Source: a virus. Taken from it: 60,444 nucleotides of DNA. A model generated the notes under the pieces. The model was given only the letters and a program-made list of their open reading frames with translations, searched no databases and had not been told where the DNA came from. Shown here in pieces: positions 6,657 to 15,067 of this stretch. Numbering within the stretch: position 1 is the stretch's first letter; each line of letters begins with the position of its first letter. The translations under genes were made by a program, and so were the position numbers. The stretch covers positions 1 to 60,444 of the IMG/VR virus record IMGVR_UViG_3300008267_000048; one strand, given 5' to 3'.

Positions 6657-7226
6657 ATGGCAAATCATGTATTAAGTTTAGAAGTTCCAACTGTTATGAA
6701 TACTTGTGTGATGAAAATCTTTGATACAAGTGTATATCAAACAAGTAATCCAAGTATTCCAATACTATGTCCTAAATTGCAAATTGCGGCACCAGGATTT
6801 GCTCATGCAGTAGAAATTGATTCTACAAAAACACAAGACTTTGTAGAACTAGGTCATACCACTATTACAGGTTGTGATTTAGGTTTACAAAAAGAAAATT
6901 GTGGAACAAAATATTATGATATACCAGATGGTGTATATAATATTACTTATAGTGTTTCACCTAATGATCAAGTATTTGTACAGTACAATCATTTAAGAAT
7001 TTCAAAAGCATTAAACAAATATGAAAAAATTCTATGTGGTATAGAACTTGCTGCTTGTGATCCTCCTGCTAAGATTAAAGAAAAGTTAGAAAGACTTAGA
7101 TTAATTAAAATGTATCTTGAAGCTGCAAAGGCTAAAGTAGAATTTTGTCATGAATCTCAAAAAGGTATGACATTATATAACTATGCTTTAAAACTTTTGA
7201 ATAAATTTGAATGTAAAAATTGTTAA
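6657..7226 (+). CDS. Virion protein with N-terminal beta domain and helical tail (189 aa)
   Basis: 189 residues. The N-terminal part (VPTVMNTCVMKIFDTSVY, then LQIAAPGFAHAVEI) and DGVYNITYSVSPNDQVFVQYNHLR form a beta-sandwich-like unit of about 110 residues. From about residue 115 the protein is helical and basic (KIKEKLERLRLIKMYLEAAK), ending in a CKNC pair. I associate this two-part layout and the YSVSPND block with crAss-like virion modules, but I know no assigned function. Ten or more Cys residues fit the Cys-rich surface block that starts here. It may be an adaptor that carries fibres. That is inference from its place before three fibre-type genes. Confidence 0.65.
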   Translation: MANHVLSLEVPTVMNTCVMKIFDTSVYQTSNPSIPILCPKLQIAAPGFAHAVEIDSTKTQDFVELGHTTITGCDLGLQKENCGTKYYDIPDGVYNITYSVSPNDQVFVQYNHLRISKALNKYEKILCGIELAACDPPAKIKEKLERLRLIKMYLEAAKAKVEFCHESQKGMTLYNYALKLLNKFECKNC

Positions 7227-7248
7227 CTTAATTTAAAAACTAACTATT

Positions 7249-7479
7249 ATGACATGTTCAAATTGTGGTGCAAGATTATCTTGCGGATGCCAAAGAAAAA
7301 CTGCTAGAGATGGTAAAGCTTGTTGTTCAAGCTGTATTGCCTTTTATGAAAAAGATTTAGCTTCTAAACCTGCAACAACTACAACTACAAAAACAACTGT
7401 TACATCAGGTGCACCAACTTTAACTGTACAAAAAAATGTATGGGGTGCAAACAGATATGTGAACACAATTAAAAAATAA
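7249..7479 (+). CDS. Zinc-ribbon-like small protein (76 aa)
   Basis: 76 residues. The first 30 hold eight Cys: CSNCGARLSCGC, then CCSSC. This is the spacing of a compact zinc-binding or disulfide-knotted head. A Thr/Lys-rich linker follows (TTTTTKTTVTS), then a short C-terminal block, VWGANRYVNTIKK. The layout of head, flexible Thr linker and C-terminal anchor suggests a small particle component that tethers a metal-binding knob. It lies between the beta/helical protein and a Cys-rich repeat protein. I know the pattern only as a conserved phage hypothetical. Confidence 0.68.
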   Translation: MTCSNCGARLSCGCQRKTARDGKACCSSCIAFYEKDLASKPATTTTTKTTVTSGAPTLTVQKNVWGANRYVNTIKK

Positions 7480-7484
7480 AACTC

Positions 7485-9074
7485 ATGGTAGCACAACCTA
7501 AATGTTACATATTATATCCGGTAAGAGATAATGATGCTCAATTACAAGAACTTTTATATTGGAGTACATTAGATACTGTTGATACTAATAAATTTTACAA
7601 TATAGATGTTGTAGTAAATGGTACATTTGGTTCAGGTACTTATTATGTAGTATTGAATCCTGATCCTACTACTTGTCCAGATCCAATAGATGAAGGAACT
7701 ATTATTGGAGAACCAACAGCAGTTACATCATATTGTTATTATGTGACATCAGGGGCTATCACTTATGTTGATACAAATGATGAATTAGTTTCAGCAGCAG
7801 GTCCAGCAAATATCTGTACTAAGATTATACCACAAGTTTCTACAAGTGGTGGTACAACACCAGCTATAGTTTTTAATGGAGAATGTATTGAAGGACAACC
7901 TTGTATTAGTCAACCAAGTTGTTATTTATTAACAAGTTGTACTGATCCATTAAATGTTATTCAGTCTAAGTCTTCTGCATTAGAAACATTATGGGCTCAA
8001 AATAAAATTGTAAGTCTTGTTGGTCAAGAAGGTTGTTGGTCTATAGATAAAGCTGAATCAATAGAAGATTGTGATTGTGCTATTTCTGTTATTGTAGATA
8101 AGACATATAATGAGTGTATTGATTGTGTTCCTGTAATTGCTTATAGAGCTACTAACTGTGAGACCGGTGACGTAAAATTTTCTGAGCAAGACTTATCCCA
8201 GTATGTTGGAAAAACAATTACAGATTCAGAATGTGGCGGATGTTGGAGTATTGAACAAATAAACATCAAACCTCCTACATCAGAAACTATAAATGTTGTA
8301 GATACTTTTAGTACTTGTGAGATATGTTTAAGAGATTATTGGATTCTTACAGACTGTGAAGGTTCTGTTGCTCCAATCATCACATATACTAACATGACAG
8401 ACTATGTTGGTAAAATAATCAATCTTGTAAATAATTCAGTATGTTGGCAAGTTGAACCACATCAATTAATTACAGGACAAGAAAGTGTAGAAGTTAAAAT
8501 AAATGCTGAATTTGAAACATGCATTGCTTGTAAACCAAAAGCAGAAGTTCAATGTATTAGAGTAACAAATGATTCTGAAGTAGCAAAAACATACCAGTAT
8601 TATATTTATGATAATACAGGAGAAATTATTGAACCTGAGTTTACACTTGAACCAAATGAAACAAGTGATAAATTTTGTAGTGCAGGATGGGTTAGTCCAA
8701 TTAATCCTGCAACAGATATTGTTATACAATACGGACCATGTATTAACATTTATGAACAACCTGTTAGTTCTGGCCCAACTTTGTTTAATGATAATCCTTG
8801 GGTTTGTCCAGTACAAAGAATAGGTAGATTAGTAGAACCAGGTTATACTGTTCCTGCATGTACTCCAGATAAATATGAATCTATTTCTTGTAAGGCTGCT
8901 GAAATATTATACCATAGAGTTCTTAGTGAAAGATATGGTATTTCTAATTGCTGTCCGGAAGAAGATGAGATATATTTAATAAGAAAAGAGCTAATTGATT
9001 TAGCAGCATTAAGAGATAAGTCTATTGAATGTACTATTTCAACTGACTGTTGTAGTAACCCATATTGTAATTAA
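7485..9074 (+). CDS. Cys-rich repeat virion protein, probable fibre/adhesin (529 aa)
   Basis: 529 residues with 34 Cys (over 6 percent), very unusual for a protein made in the cytoplasm. Residues about 146-352 are three tandem repeats of about 70 residues, each with a YVGKxI-type strand, a GCW/VCW motif and a closing TFxTCxxC. Residues about 360-402 form another module (TYQYYIYDNTG, LEPNETS, FCSAGW) that reappears in the 547-residue protein at 12160. The C-terminus is helical and Cys-rich, ending CCSNPYC. Repeated small beta modules fit a tail or head fibre that reaches the outside, where disulfides or metal could stabilise them. No enzymatic motif was seen. The gene starts six bases after the zinc-ribbon gene. 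Confidence 0.7.
   Translation: MVAQPKCYILYPVRDNDAQLQELLYWSTLDTVDTNKFYNIDVVVNGTFGSGTYYVVLNPDPTTCPDPIDEGTIIGEPTAVTSYCYYVTSGAITYVDTNDELVSAAGPANICTKIIPQVSTSGGTTPAIVFNGECIEGQPCISQPSCYLLTSCTDPLNVIQSKSSALETLWAQNKIVSLVGQEGCWSIDKAESIEDCDCAISVIVDKTYNECIDCVPVIAYRATNCETGDVKFSEQDLSQYVGKTITDSECGGCWSIEQINIKPPTSETINVVDTFSTCEICLRDYWILTDCEGSVAPIITYTNMTDYVGKIINLVNNSVCWQVEPHQLITGQESVEVKINAEFETCIACKPKAEVQCIRVTNDSEVAKTYQYYIYDNTGEIIEPEFTLEPNETSDKFCSAGWVSPINPATDIVIQYGPCINIYEQPVSSGPTLFNDNPWVCPVQRIGRLVEPGYTVPACTPDKYESISCKAAEILYHRVLSERYGISNCCPEEDEIYLIRKELIDLAALRDKSIECTISTDCCSNPYCN
7920..8542 (+). repeat. Three tandem Cys-rich protein modules (about 70 codons each)
   Basis: Within the 529-residue gene, units at about 7920-8132, 8133-8333 and 8334-8542 share this order: an aromatic-rich start with a Cys, a LVGQ/YVGKxI strand, GCWSI/CWQV, and an end with two Cys three residues apart (NECIDC, STCEIC, ETCIAC). 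The DNA of the units has diverged, so the duplication is old and the protein pattern is conserved. Confidence 0.75.
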
Positions 9075-9082
9075 CAATATTA

Positions 9083-9099
9083 TTTTGTATATTATATTA
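9083..9099 (+). promoter_or_regulatory. Promoter-like TATATTAT element before the 620-aa fibre gene
   Basis: TTTTGTATATTATATTA lies in the 38-base gap before ATG 9113. It shares the TTTT-x-TATATTAT core with the elements at 4951, 14471 and 24305. The distance from its end to the start codon is 13 bases. Confidence 0.4.
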
Positions 9100-9112
9100 A
9101 CCAGTATTAATT

Positions 9113-10975
9113 ATGAAACCATTAAATTTAGATAATTCTCCATGTTCTCCAGTATCAAGTAACTGTGTTATCTGGCAAGGACCAAACATAGATTGTATTG
9201 ATTTATGTACAGGAGATAGTATATCCACAGTAGTATATAAGTTAGCTACTGAATTATGTACAATAATGAATCAGTTAGATCTAAGCAATTTAGATCTTAC
9301 ATGTTTAAAGGTTGGAACTAATCCTCCAGATACATTTAGTGAATTAATACAGTTATTAATTAACAAGATATGTAATGCTGGAACTGGTTCAACTGGACCT
9401 GCAGCAATAACTGACCCGTGTCCTACTAACTGTATTGTTCCTATAGCAGATTGTTTTAAATCAGGAACACAAACTACAATGCTATTGTTGGACTATGTTC
9501 AGATGATTGGGGAGAAGGTTTGTAGTTTAGTTGATCAGATTGATACTATAAACAACAACATTACTAATATAGATAAGAGAGTAACTATATTAGAAAATAA
9601 ACCAGATCCAGAACCATATGTATTACCATCTATTTTAGTAGATTGTACATTAGATGATGCTAATGTTATAGCAAGTAATTCATACAAGTTAGATGTTGTA
9701 CTTCAAGCTTTAGTAAATGATGATAATCATGGTTACTGTGCATTGTTGTCTTCTTTAGGGCAACCAGGTAATGTTACTTCAGCATATCAATTTCAAAGCA
9801 CAACTGTTGGTAATTATATTGGTACTACAGGAGCTTCACCATCACTTGCAAATTGTGGTACTCCATTACAAACAGAATATACTTCTTGGACGGCAACCCC
9901 TTTAAATTTAAGTGATAGTTTTAAAAACTTATGGATTGCAGTTTCTGATATTAGAAGAGCTCATAAGACATACGAAGTTGTTGCAGGTAATACAAGTGTA
10001 AATGTTGCAACAGCTACTACTGCTACAGCATGTGGTAATAAAGATACTGTAACTGTATCTGCTAATTTACCTATTGTAGCTGCTGGAGATAATATCACAG
10101 TAACTCCAACTACGGTTTCCAATGTTACAACTTATACTGTTGCTGGAAAAGAAACAATTGTAGCAGCAGGTGATAATGTTACTGTTACATCTGCAGCAGG
10201 CCCTAATCCAGGTGATACAACATATACTGTAAATGCAAAAGAAGCAATTGTAAATGCTTCATCAACAGAATTTAATACGGTTGTAGTAACACCTACTGTA
10301 GGTCCTGGAGCAGGAGATGTAACATATTCTGTATATAGCAGATACGGTGTTGAAATGTTTGCATGTCAATGGAGAGTTAATAGTGCTTCTGCTGGAAGTT
10401 GGATGACAATACCTAGTCAAAAAGCAACTGCAGGAACTCATTATAGTTTTCCAACATCTAATAAAACAATAATTAAACCAAATAGTATTACAACAACAAG
10501 TGCAATAGATGGTAAAACTTATAATATAACTAAAAGTGCTGTTGGTTGGTATGTACCACAAACCCAATTTGATACTTACGGTTGTTCATTTGGTACTTTT
10601 GATGTTTTAACTGGATACTTTACCTTTACTCAACCTGGTGCATATTTAGTTTCCGCACATATTCACTTAAAAGCTGATAGTGACGGTGATGGTATTTGGA
10701 CAAGTACTGAAGGATCTGTTGGTATTGGTTTATGTGCTAATGCTCAAGACATGTACATAGGACAAACACATACTCTTGTGCCAGGTGTTACAAGACAAGT
10801 TGACGTAGCATGTAGTAAAGTGTCATTTATAGGATCAGGTGGTGGTGATATATTTTTAAATACATTGAATTATTCTGATAGAAATTATGATGGTAGTGGT
10901 TATAATGGTGCAGATAATGTAGGATTTTCAATTATTAGACTTAAAAATGGTTGGAATCCAATAGCAGGTTTATAA
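9113..10975 (+). CDS. Probable tail/head fibre with C1q-like C-terminal domain (620 aa)
   Basis: 620 residues. The N-terminus (CVIWQGPNIDCIDLCTGDSI) looks like an anchoring unit and shares its Cys and 'GDSISTVVYKLATELC' layout with the start of the three following genes. Residues about 133-163 form a coiled coil (IDTINNNITNIDKRVTILE), as in trimeric fibres. Residues about 325-410 hold three beta repeats with a GDNxTVT...TTYTV pattern. From about residue 490, FDVLTGYFTFTQPGAYLV followed by further beta strands resembles a C1q/TNF-like jelly roll, a common receptor-binding tip. I infer a trimeric host-recognition or capsid fibre. The exact receptor cannot be predicted. Confidence 0.78.
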   Translation: MKPLNLDNSPCSPVSSNCVIWQGPNIDCIDLCTGDSISTVVYKLATELCTIMNQLDLSNLDLTCLKVGTNPPDTFSELIQLLINKICNAGTGSTGPAAITDPCPTNCIVPIADCFKSGTQTTMLLLDYVQMIGEKVCSLVDQIDTINNNITNIDKRVTILENKPDPEPYVLPSILVDCTLDDANVIASNSYKLDVVLQALVNDDNHGYCALLSSLGQPGNVTSAYQFQSTTVGNYIGTTGASPSLANCGTPLQTEYTSWTATPLNLSDSFKNLWIAVSDIRRAHKTYEVVAGNTSVNVATATTATACGNKDTVTVSANLPIVAAGDNITVTPTTVSNVTTYTVAGKETIVAAGDNVTVTSAAGPNPGDTTYTVNAKEAIVNASSTEFNTVVVTPTVGPGAGDVTYSVYSRYGVEMFACQWRVNSASAGSWMTIPSQKATAGTHYSFPTSNKTIIKPNSITTTSAIDGKTYNITKSAVGWYVPQTQFDTYGCSFGTFDVLTGYFTFTQPGAYLVSAHIHLKADSDGDGIWTSTEGSVGIGLCANAQDMYIGQTHTLVPGVTRQVDVACSKVSFIGSGGGDIFLNTLNYSDRNYDGSGYNGADNVGFSIIRLKNGWNPIAGL

Positions 10976-10986
10976 ATTATTACTTG

Positions 10987-11571
10987 ATGAAAAAAAATTG
11001 TAAAAATATTACACCAATTCCACCTACTCCTTGTGAGTATGGTGGAAACTGTCCGCCTGCGCCAGACTGTGAACAGATATTTGATCTTGATTGTGTTAAC
11101 TATACAGGAGATCCAATACTTTGTAATGGTCAGGTACTTGTGGAATCAGGAGAATCATTACCTACTGTGTTAACAACACTTGTAGATAAGATTTGTAATA
11201 AAACTAATTGTGAGTTAGATGTACAGTTTATTTTTAATGCTGGAACATCAGAATTAACTTTTACAATTACAGGAGGTACACAATCTTATACAATTAAACC
11301 ATCAATAGTTCAAGGACCTTTTACAGGTATTACACTTGAAAATTGTCAAACATATTCAGCGTATGGTCCTAATAATTGTTACGTTCCTGTATACAATAGT
11401 GCTTTAGGTTTTACTCTTCCTATATCTTGTGTACCTAATAAATTTTATGTTGGTTATTCAAATAAATATGCTGGTACTGTAAGAATAGAGTTAGTGGACC
11501 CGTTTGGTTGTAGTCATGATTTTTACTATACTGTGGTAATTGATGAAGCAGATTGTAATGGTCTACCATAA
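10987..11571 (+). CDS. Cys-rich adhesin-type protein with beta domain (194 aa)
   Basis: 194 residues from ATG 10987. An in-frame TTG upstream lies inside the fibre gene and is not used. The N-terminus is a Pro/Cys-rich anchor (PCEYGGNCPPAPDC), then FDLDCVNYTGDPILCNGQ and a helix ending CNKTNC. These match the starts of the next two genes. The rest is an immunoglobulin-like beta domain (FTITGGTQSYTI, then VRIELVDPFGCSHDFYYTV). The closing VxDxxGCxxxxYY pattern is the one seen in SprB/PKD-type repeats of Bacteroidota adhesins. First of a paralogous triplet, probably a particle-surface protein. Confidence 0.7.
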   Translation: MKKNCKNITPIPPTPCEYGGNCPPAPDCEQIFDLDCVNYTGDPILCNGQVLVESGESLPTVLTTLVDKICNKTNCELDVQFIFNAGTSELTFTITGGTQSYTIKPSIVQGPFTGITLENCQTYSAYGPNNCYVPVYNSALGFTLPISCVPNKFYVGYSNKYAGTVRIELVDPFGCSHDFYYTVVIDEADCNGLP

Positions 11572-11586
11572 TAATTAAATAAGAAA

Positions 11587-12153
11587 ATGGAAAGTAGTTG
11601 TAATAAGTGTAATAAATGTAGTGTGTGTAACTTTGAAAAGTGTAACTGTGAAACAGTTAGACCTTTTGATACAACATGTCCTACACCTAATAAATGTAGT
11701 GATAAAGAAATGTTCAATGCTGATTGCTTTGAATATACTACAGCTGATATTAAGTGTGGTACCAAGAGTGTTATATTTGCTAACAATCCCTTATCACAAA
11801 TACTATCTAACATAGTAGAATTTTTATGTAGTAAGAGATGTGATGTAAAAGCTGTTATTAATGTGTCTTCTACAAATGATTTGTTATTAGAATCTACAGT
11901 TACAGGTGGTACAGGTCCTTATACTTATTTATGGTCTGAAAGTCAAAATTCAGAGTACTTAGGTCATGAAGAAAATAATGGTGGTGTTCTTACAGATCCA
12001 ACATTACTTTTAGCACTTAAAACAGATAACTATTTTCAAGGTATATCTGCAAATGCTATTTATAAAACATTAATTAAACTTAAAGTTACAGATGCTAATG
12101 GATGTACAGCAGATGCTTATTATACAATTGCTAATTCTGTAACCTTAACATAA
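11587..12153 (+). CDS. Cys-rich adhesin paralog with SprB/PKD-like domain (188 aa)
   Basis: 188 residues. The N-terminal 30 residues carry nine Cys (CNKCNKCSVC, then CNC), possibly a metal-binding tip. The family anchor follows (FNADCFEYTTADIKCGTK, then a helix ending CSKRC). The C-terminal domain begins VTGGTGPYTYLWS (about residues 106-118) and ends LKVTDANGCTADAYY, the classic SprB/PKD-like signature of Bacteroidota surface proteins. Phages may use such folds to present glycan-binding surfaces. It is the second member of the triplet and is spaced by 15 and 6 bases from its neighbours. Confidence 0.75.
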   Translation: MESSCNKCNKCSVCNFEKCNCETVRPFDTTCPTPNKCSDKEMFNADCFEYTTADIKCGTKSVIFANNPLSQILSNIVEFLCSKRCDVKAVINVSSTNDLLLESTVTGGTGPYTYLWSESQNSEYLGHEENNGGVLTDPTLLLALKTDNYFQGISANAIYKTLIKLKVTDANGCTADAYYTIANSVTLT

Positions 12154-12159
12154 TATATT

Positions 12160-13803
12160 ATGAGCAACATTCAAAAATGTAAAAGTTGTAGAGGGAATTT
12201 ATTTACACCATCACAACCATGTGTTACACAGCAATGTATTCAGAATACAAAATGTTCTGAAATAATTGATGCTGCATGTATTGCATACTCTGGCCAAGAT
12301 TTGTTATTGTGCCAGGAGTATAAACTTATATCACAAAATGATAATGTAGAAGTAGCTCTTCAGAACCTTTTTGCATCAGCTTGTGAGAATTGTGCTATGT
12401 CAGTTGAAATTACACCAGTTGAGGGTAGCTATCCTTCTCTTACAGCAGCAGTAACAAATGGAACAGGACCTTATACTTATAATTGGTCAATAGCACAAGG
12501 ACCTTTTGTAGGACATGATGTATTAGGTGCAACTAATCTTAATACTTTAGACTTAGAAGGTATTGGAGCTAATTCTATTTTAGCAAATTATCCAACTACT
12601 TGTGATTATGTAGTTTTAACAAATTATAATTTAACTGTAACAACTTATCAGTATAGAAATTGTGATAATGAATTAATAACACTTACATTAGATCCTAATG
12701 AAACAATTCCTTCACCTATTTGTGTAAAGCAATGGATTACACCTTTAGGACCAAATGATGCAATAGATAAATTTTTAAATCTAAAAAACAACAGAGCTCT
12801 TGGAACACCAAATGTTACATATACTTATACAGCATGTGATGGTGGAACTTATCCTTTTACATTACCAGCTCAAGCTTCTGTAGATCTATGTGTAAGAAAA
12901 TGGGTATCTACTTTAACAGCACAAGATGTAATTACTTACGCTCCAACAATATGTGATCAAAGAGAAGTAATAAAATCTACTGTTGTTAGGTTAGATGTAA
13001 CAGATTCCAAAGGATGTAAAAAATCTGTTTATTATGATTTCTCTTGTGATTGTTATGTTCAAACACAAGAACCAGAAGGTGTGTACACAGAATATTTAGG
13101 AGGTAATTTACAATTCACGGATTTTCCTATCCCTGATATAAATTTTCTTGATAGAGATGATACAACAATTACTTGTTCTGAGTTAAAAAGTTTTGGATGT
13201 CTTGTAACTGAAGATTTTGTTAATGATTATAGAGATTTAAGAGTTGATTTCTATATAGGTACAACTTGTATAGTTGTAGCAGAACAAGACTCAAGTGATC
13301 CTGAACAAGTATGTGCATCTAATTTACCTTTAGACTACACTACATGGGATCCTAATGGTTATGCTGATCGAACAATAGTTAATAAAGGAAGATTAACTAC
13401 AGTTAATATTGATTTTGGTTGTCCAGAATATACTTTTTGGACTTGGAGTAACGTACAGTTTCTTTCTTTAAATGGTGATAGAATAGTAGATAGATTACCA
13501 ACTGTAAAAGATCATATGGTAAAATTACCTGATGTAACTTTAATTTCTCAAATACCAACTACTGGTAAACCAGGTGAATATCTTGAATGTGATCAAGATG
13601 GTAATTTTTATGCTTGGGATCCTACATTGAATCAATTTAGTTCTGTTTTAGGGCAGGCAATAGAGACCACTATTCTAATCTTTAAAAGAGCAAGAAGAGA
13701 TGCTCAGTTAAAAGCTTTTAATGAACTAGTCATAGCGCAACAAGCATTTTTATTAGCTGCTGATACGTTACCTTTACATAGATATAAATATGAATTAATT
13801 TAA
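12160..13803 (+). CDS. Long member of the Cys-rich adhesin family (547 aa)
   Basis: 547 residues. The N-terminus repeats the family pattern: Cys-pair tip, IIDAACIAYSGQDLLLC, a helix ending CENC, then GTGPYTYNWS near residue 100. Two extra modules are inserted at about 148-192 and 219-248 (YQYRNCDNE, LDPNETIPSPIC; YTYTACDGG, SVDLCVRKW). These are homologous to the YQYYIYDNTG/PNETS module of the 529-residue protein at 7485. Further beta domains follow, and the C-terminal 60 residues are helical and Cys-free (FKRARRDAQLKAFNELVIAQ). I read it as a modular fibre or adhesin that has gained domains by shuffling within this block. Confidence 0.72.
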   Translation: MSNIQKCKSCRGNLFTPSQPCVTQQCIQNTKCSEIIDAACIAYSGQDLLLCQEYKLISQNDNVEVALQNLFASACENCAMSVEITPVEGSYPSLTAAVTNGTGPYTYNWSIAQGPFVGHDVLGATNLNTLDLEGIGANSILANYPTTCDYVVLTNYNLTVTTYQYRNCDNELITLTLDPNETIPSPICVKQWITPLGPNDAIDKFLNLKNNRALGTPNVTYTYTACDGGTYPFTLPAQASVDLCVRKWVSTLTAQDVITYAPTICDQREVIKSTVVRLDVTDSKGCKKSVYYDFSCDCYVQTQEPEGVYTEYLGGNLQFTDFPIPDINFLDRDDTTITCSELKSFGCLVTEDFVNDYRDLRVDFYIGTTCIVVAEQDSSDPEQVCASNLPLDYTTWDPNGYADRTIVNKGRLTTVNIDFGCPEYTFWTWSNVQFLSLNGDRIVDRLPTVKDHMVKLPDVTLISQIPTTGKPGEYLECDQDGNFYAWDPTLNQFSSVLGQAIETTILIFKRARRDAQLKAFNELVIAQQAFLLAADTLPLHRYKYELI

Positions 13804-13808
13804 TTAGT

Positions 13809-14378
13809 ATGGATCCATTTGAGTATAAAAATGATTTAAAAACTATTGGTAATACATGTGTAGGTTACTCACCTGATGTTAATAATCTTGGTGTAGATGA
13901 TATGTATTCAACATACAGAGCATCAAGAGATTCTTATAAAAAAGCTTTAGAAGAATATTTATTAACTATGTTTAAAAGTAAATATTTTGATCAAAATAAT
14001 AATTTTTGTACTGATTGTATTAGTCAATTAAATTATGGAAAACTTATTGACAAAGTACAAGGACCAAATGGTGTTATAACATATTTTGATGAAGTATTTG
14101 GTGATGTTGCATTAAGATTTTGGAATTCATTGTATGCTCCTGGTGATCCTAATAAATTATCTGGTACAGTAACTTATAATGAAATAAGAAAACTGTATTA
14201 TCCATCTGGTCAAGTCATACCTTATACATTAGTTGTAGATTATACAAATGCTCAAGTACCATCAAAAGCATTGTATAAAGAATATAGAACAAAACTTGGA
14301 GTATTTTTACAAAAACTAAAAGAGTTTCATTACATGAGTATGAAGATGTCTTTTCCTGTATTTACTCCGCCCGTCTAA
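13809..14378 (+). CDS. Structural-module protein of unknown function (189 aa)
   Basis: 189 residues, beginning MDPFEYKNDLKTIGNTC. It has mixed helical composition, with an aromatic-rich middle (FGDVALRFWNSLYAPGD) and a C-terminal helix (YKEYRTKLGVFLQKLKEFHY). Only about three Cys occur, so it breaks with the Cys-rich genes before it. I do not recognise a family. It is the last gene before a terminator and therefore closes the surface-protein operon. It may be a fibre attachment or assembly factor. Confidence 0.6.
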   Translation: MDPFEYKNDLKTIGNTCVGYSPDVNNLGVDDMYSTYRASRDSYKKALEEYLLTMFKSKYFDQNNNFCTDCISQLNYGKLIDKVQGPNGVITYFDEVFGDVALRFWNSLYAPGDPNKLSGTVTYNEIRKLYYPSGQVIPYTLVVDYTNAQVPSKALYKEYRTKLGVFLQKLKEFHYMSMKMSFPVFTPPV

Positions 14379-14416
14379 TTAGTTGCAGTTTGTTGGTTTA
14401 TCTTCAACTAGACATA

Positions 14417-14443
14417 CCCCTGCACTTGTAGGGGTTTTGTTTT
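14417..14443 (+). terminator. Intrinsic terminator closing the surface-protein block
   Basis: CCCCTGC (14417-14423) pairs with GTAGGGG (14428-14434, one G-T pair) around a four-base loop, followed by TTTTGTTTT. It lies 38 bases after the stop of the 189-residue gene and before the promoter-like element at 14471. Confidence 0.85.
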
Positions 14444-14470
14444 ATATCTATATTTGTTAAACTAACTAAT

Positions 14471-14487
14471 TTTTACTATATTATTAT
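14471..14487 (+). promoter_or_regulatory. Promoter-like element, copy 2 of the 17-base intergenic repeat
   Basis: TTTTACTATATTATTAT is identical to 4951-4967. Here it runs into the start codon of the next gene (ATG 14486), so a transcript starting a few bases downstream would lack this start. Either the message begins upstream of the element, or the true start of the gene is internal. It follows the terminator at 14417, as expected for a new transcription unit. Confidence 0.5.
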
Positions 14488-15067
14488 GAGAGAGTTTAAG
14501 AAACCTGATTTATCAGCACCAAGGTATAGACCTGAAGTACTTACACTTTTGAATAAAGAGTTCTTTGATAGCTTTAAAAAGAAATATCCTAAGTATAATG
14601 CTTATGATAATAAAGCTTTAAAAGACATTGCTAAAGCATTTAACAAAGCACTATATACCATGGTAATTGAAAATAGAGATGGTGTACAATTACCAGAACA
14701 AATAGGTTGGCTTTTTATTGGAACATGTCAAAACAGTAAGAAGAAAAATGTTGACTTTGCCAAATCAAAACAATATGGTGTAGAAGTATCCAATAACAAT
14801 TTTGCAACAGATGGAAAGCTTGCTAAAATATTTTTTACAAACTATGCACCAAAACACAAAATAAAAAATAGAGAGTTTTGGAGTTTCACAGCATGTAGAG
14901 ATTTTAAAAGAGCTGTCTCTAAATCATATCCTGAAAATTGGAATATGTATTTAGTAGTACAAAATACAAAAGCAATTAAAGAAGTATATCTGAAGTTGCA
15001 GTATGAAAAAATAAATAAAAGAGAGACTCTAAAAAAACTAGAGACTTATAATGAATTTGACTTATGA
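14486..15067 (+). CDS. Conserved neck-module protein, possibly DNA-binding (193 aa)
   Basis: 193 residues. The recognisable block runs from IAKAFNKALYTMVIENRDG through VQLPEQIGWLFIGTC, then VDFAKSKQYGVEV, NNNFATDGKLAKIFF and FWSFTACRDFKRAVSK. This resembles a conserved family in phages of Bacteroidota with an alpha/beta core. It is encoded at the position where crAss-like phages carry small IHF-like structural genes, but I cannot confirm that fold from sequence. The gene begins inside the promoter-like repeat. Its stop overlaps the next start (ATGA), so it is coupled to the neck genes. Confidence 0.62.
   Translation: MREFKKPDLSAPRYRPEVLTLLNKEFFDSFKKKYPKYNAYDNKALKDIAKAFNKALYTMVIENRDGVQLPEQIGWLFIGTCQNSKKKNVDFAKSKQYGVEVSNNNFATDGKLAKIFFTNYAPKHKIKNREFWSFTACRDFKRAVSKSYPENWNMYLVVQNTKAIKEVYLKLQYEKINKRETLKKLETYNEFDL

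Noticed and set aside
10951-10986. Upstream TTG start for the 194-residue adhesin
   Set aside because: It lies inside the fibre gene. ATG 10987 matches the start layout of the paralogs at 11587 and 12160.
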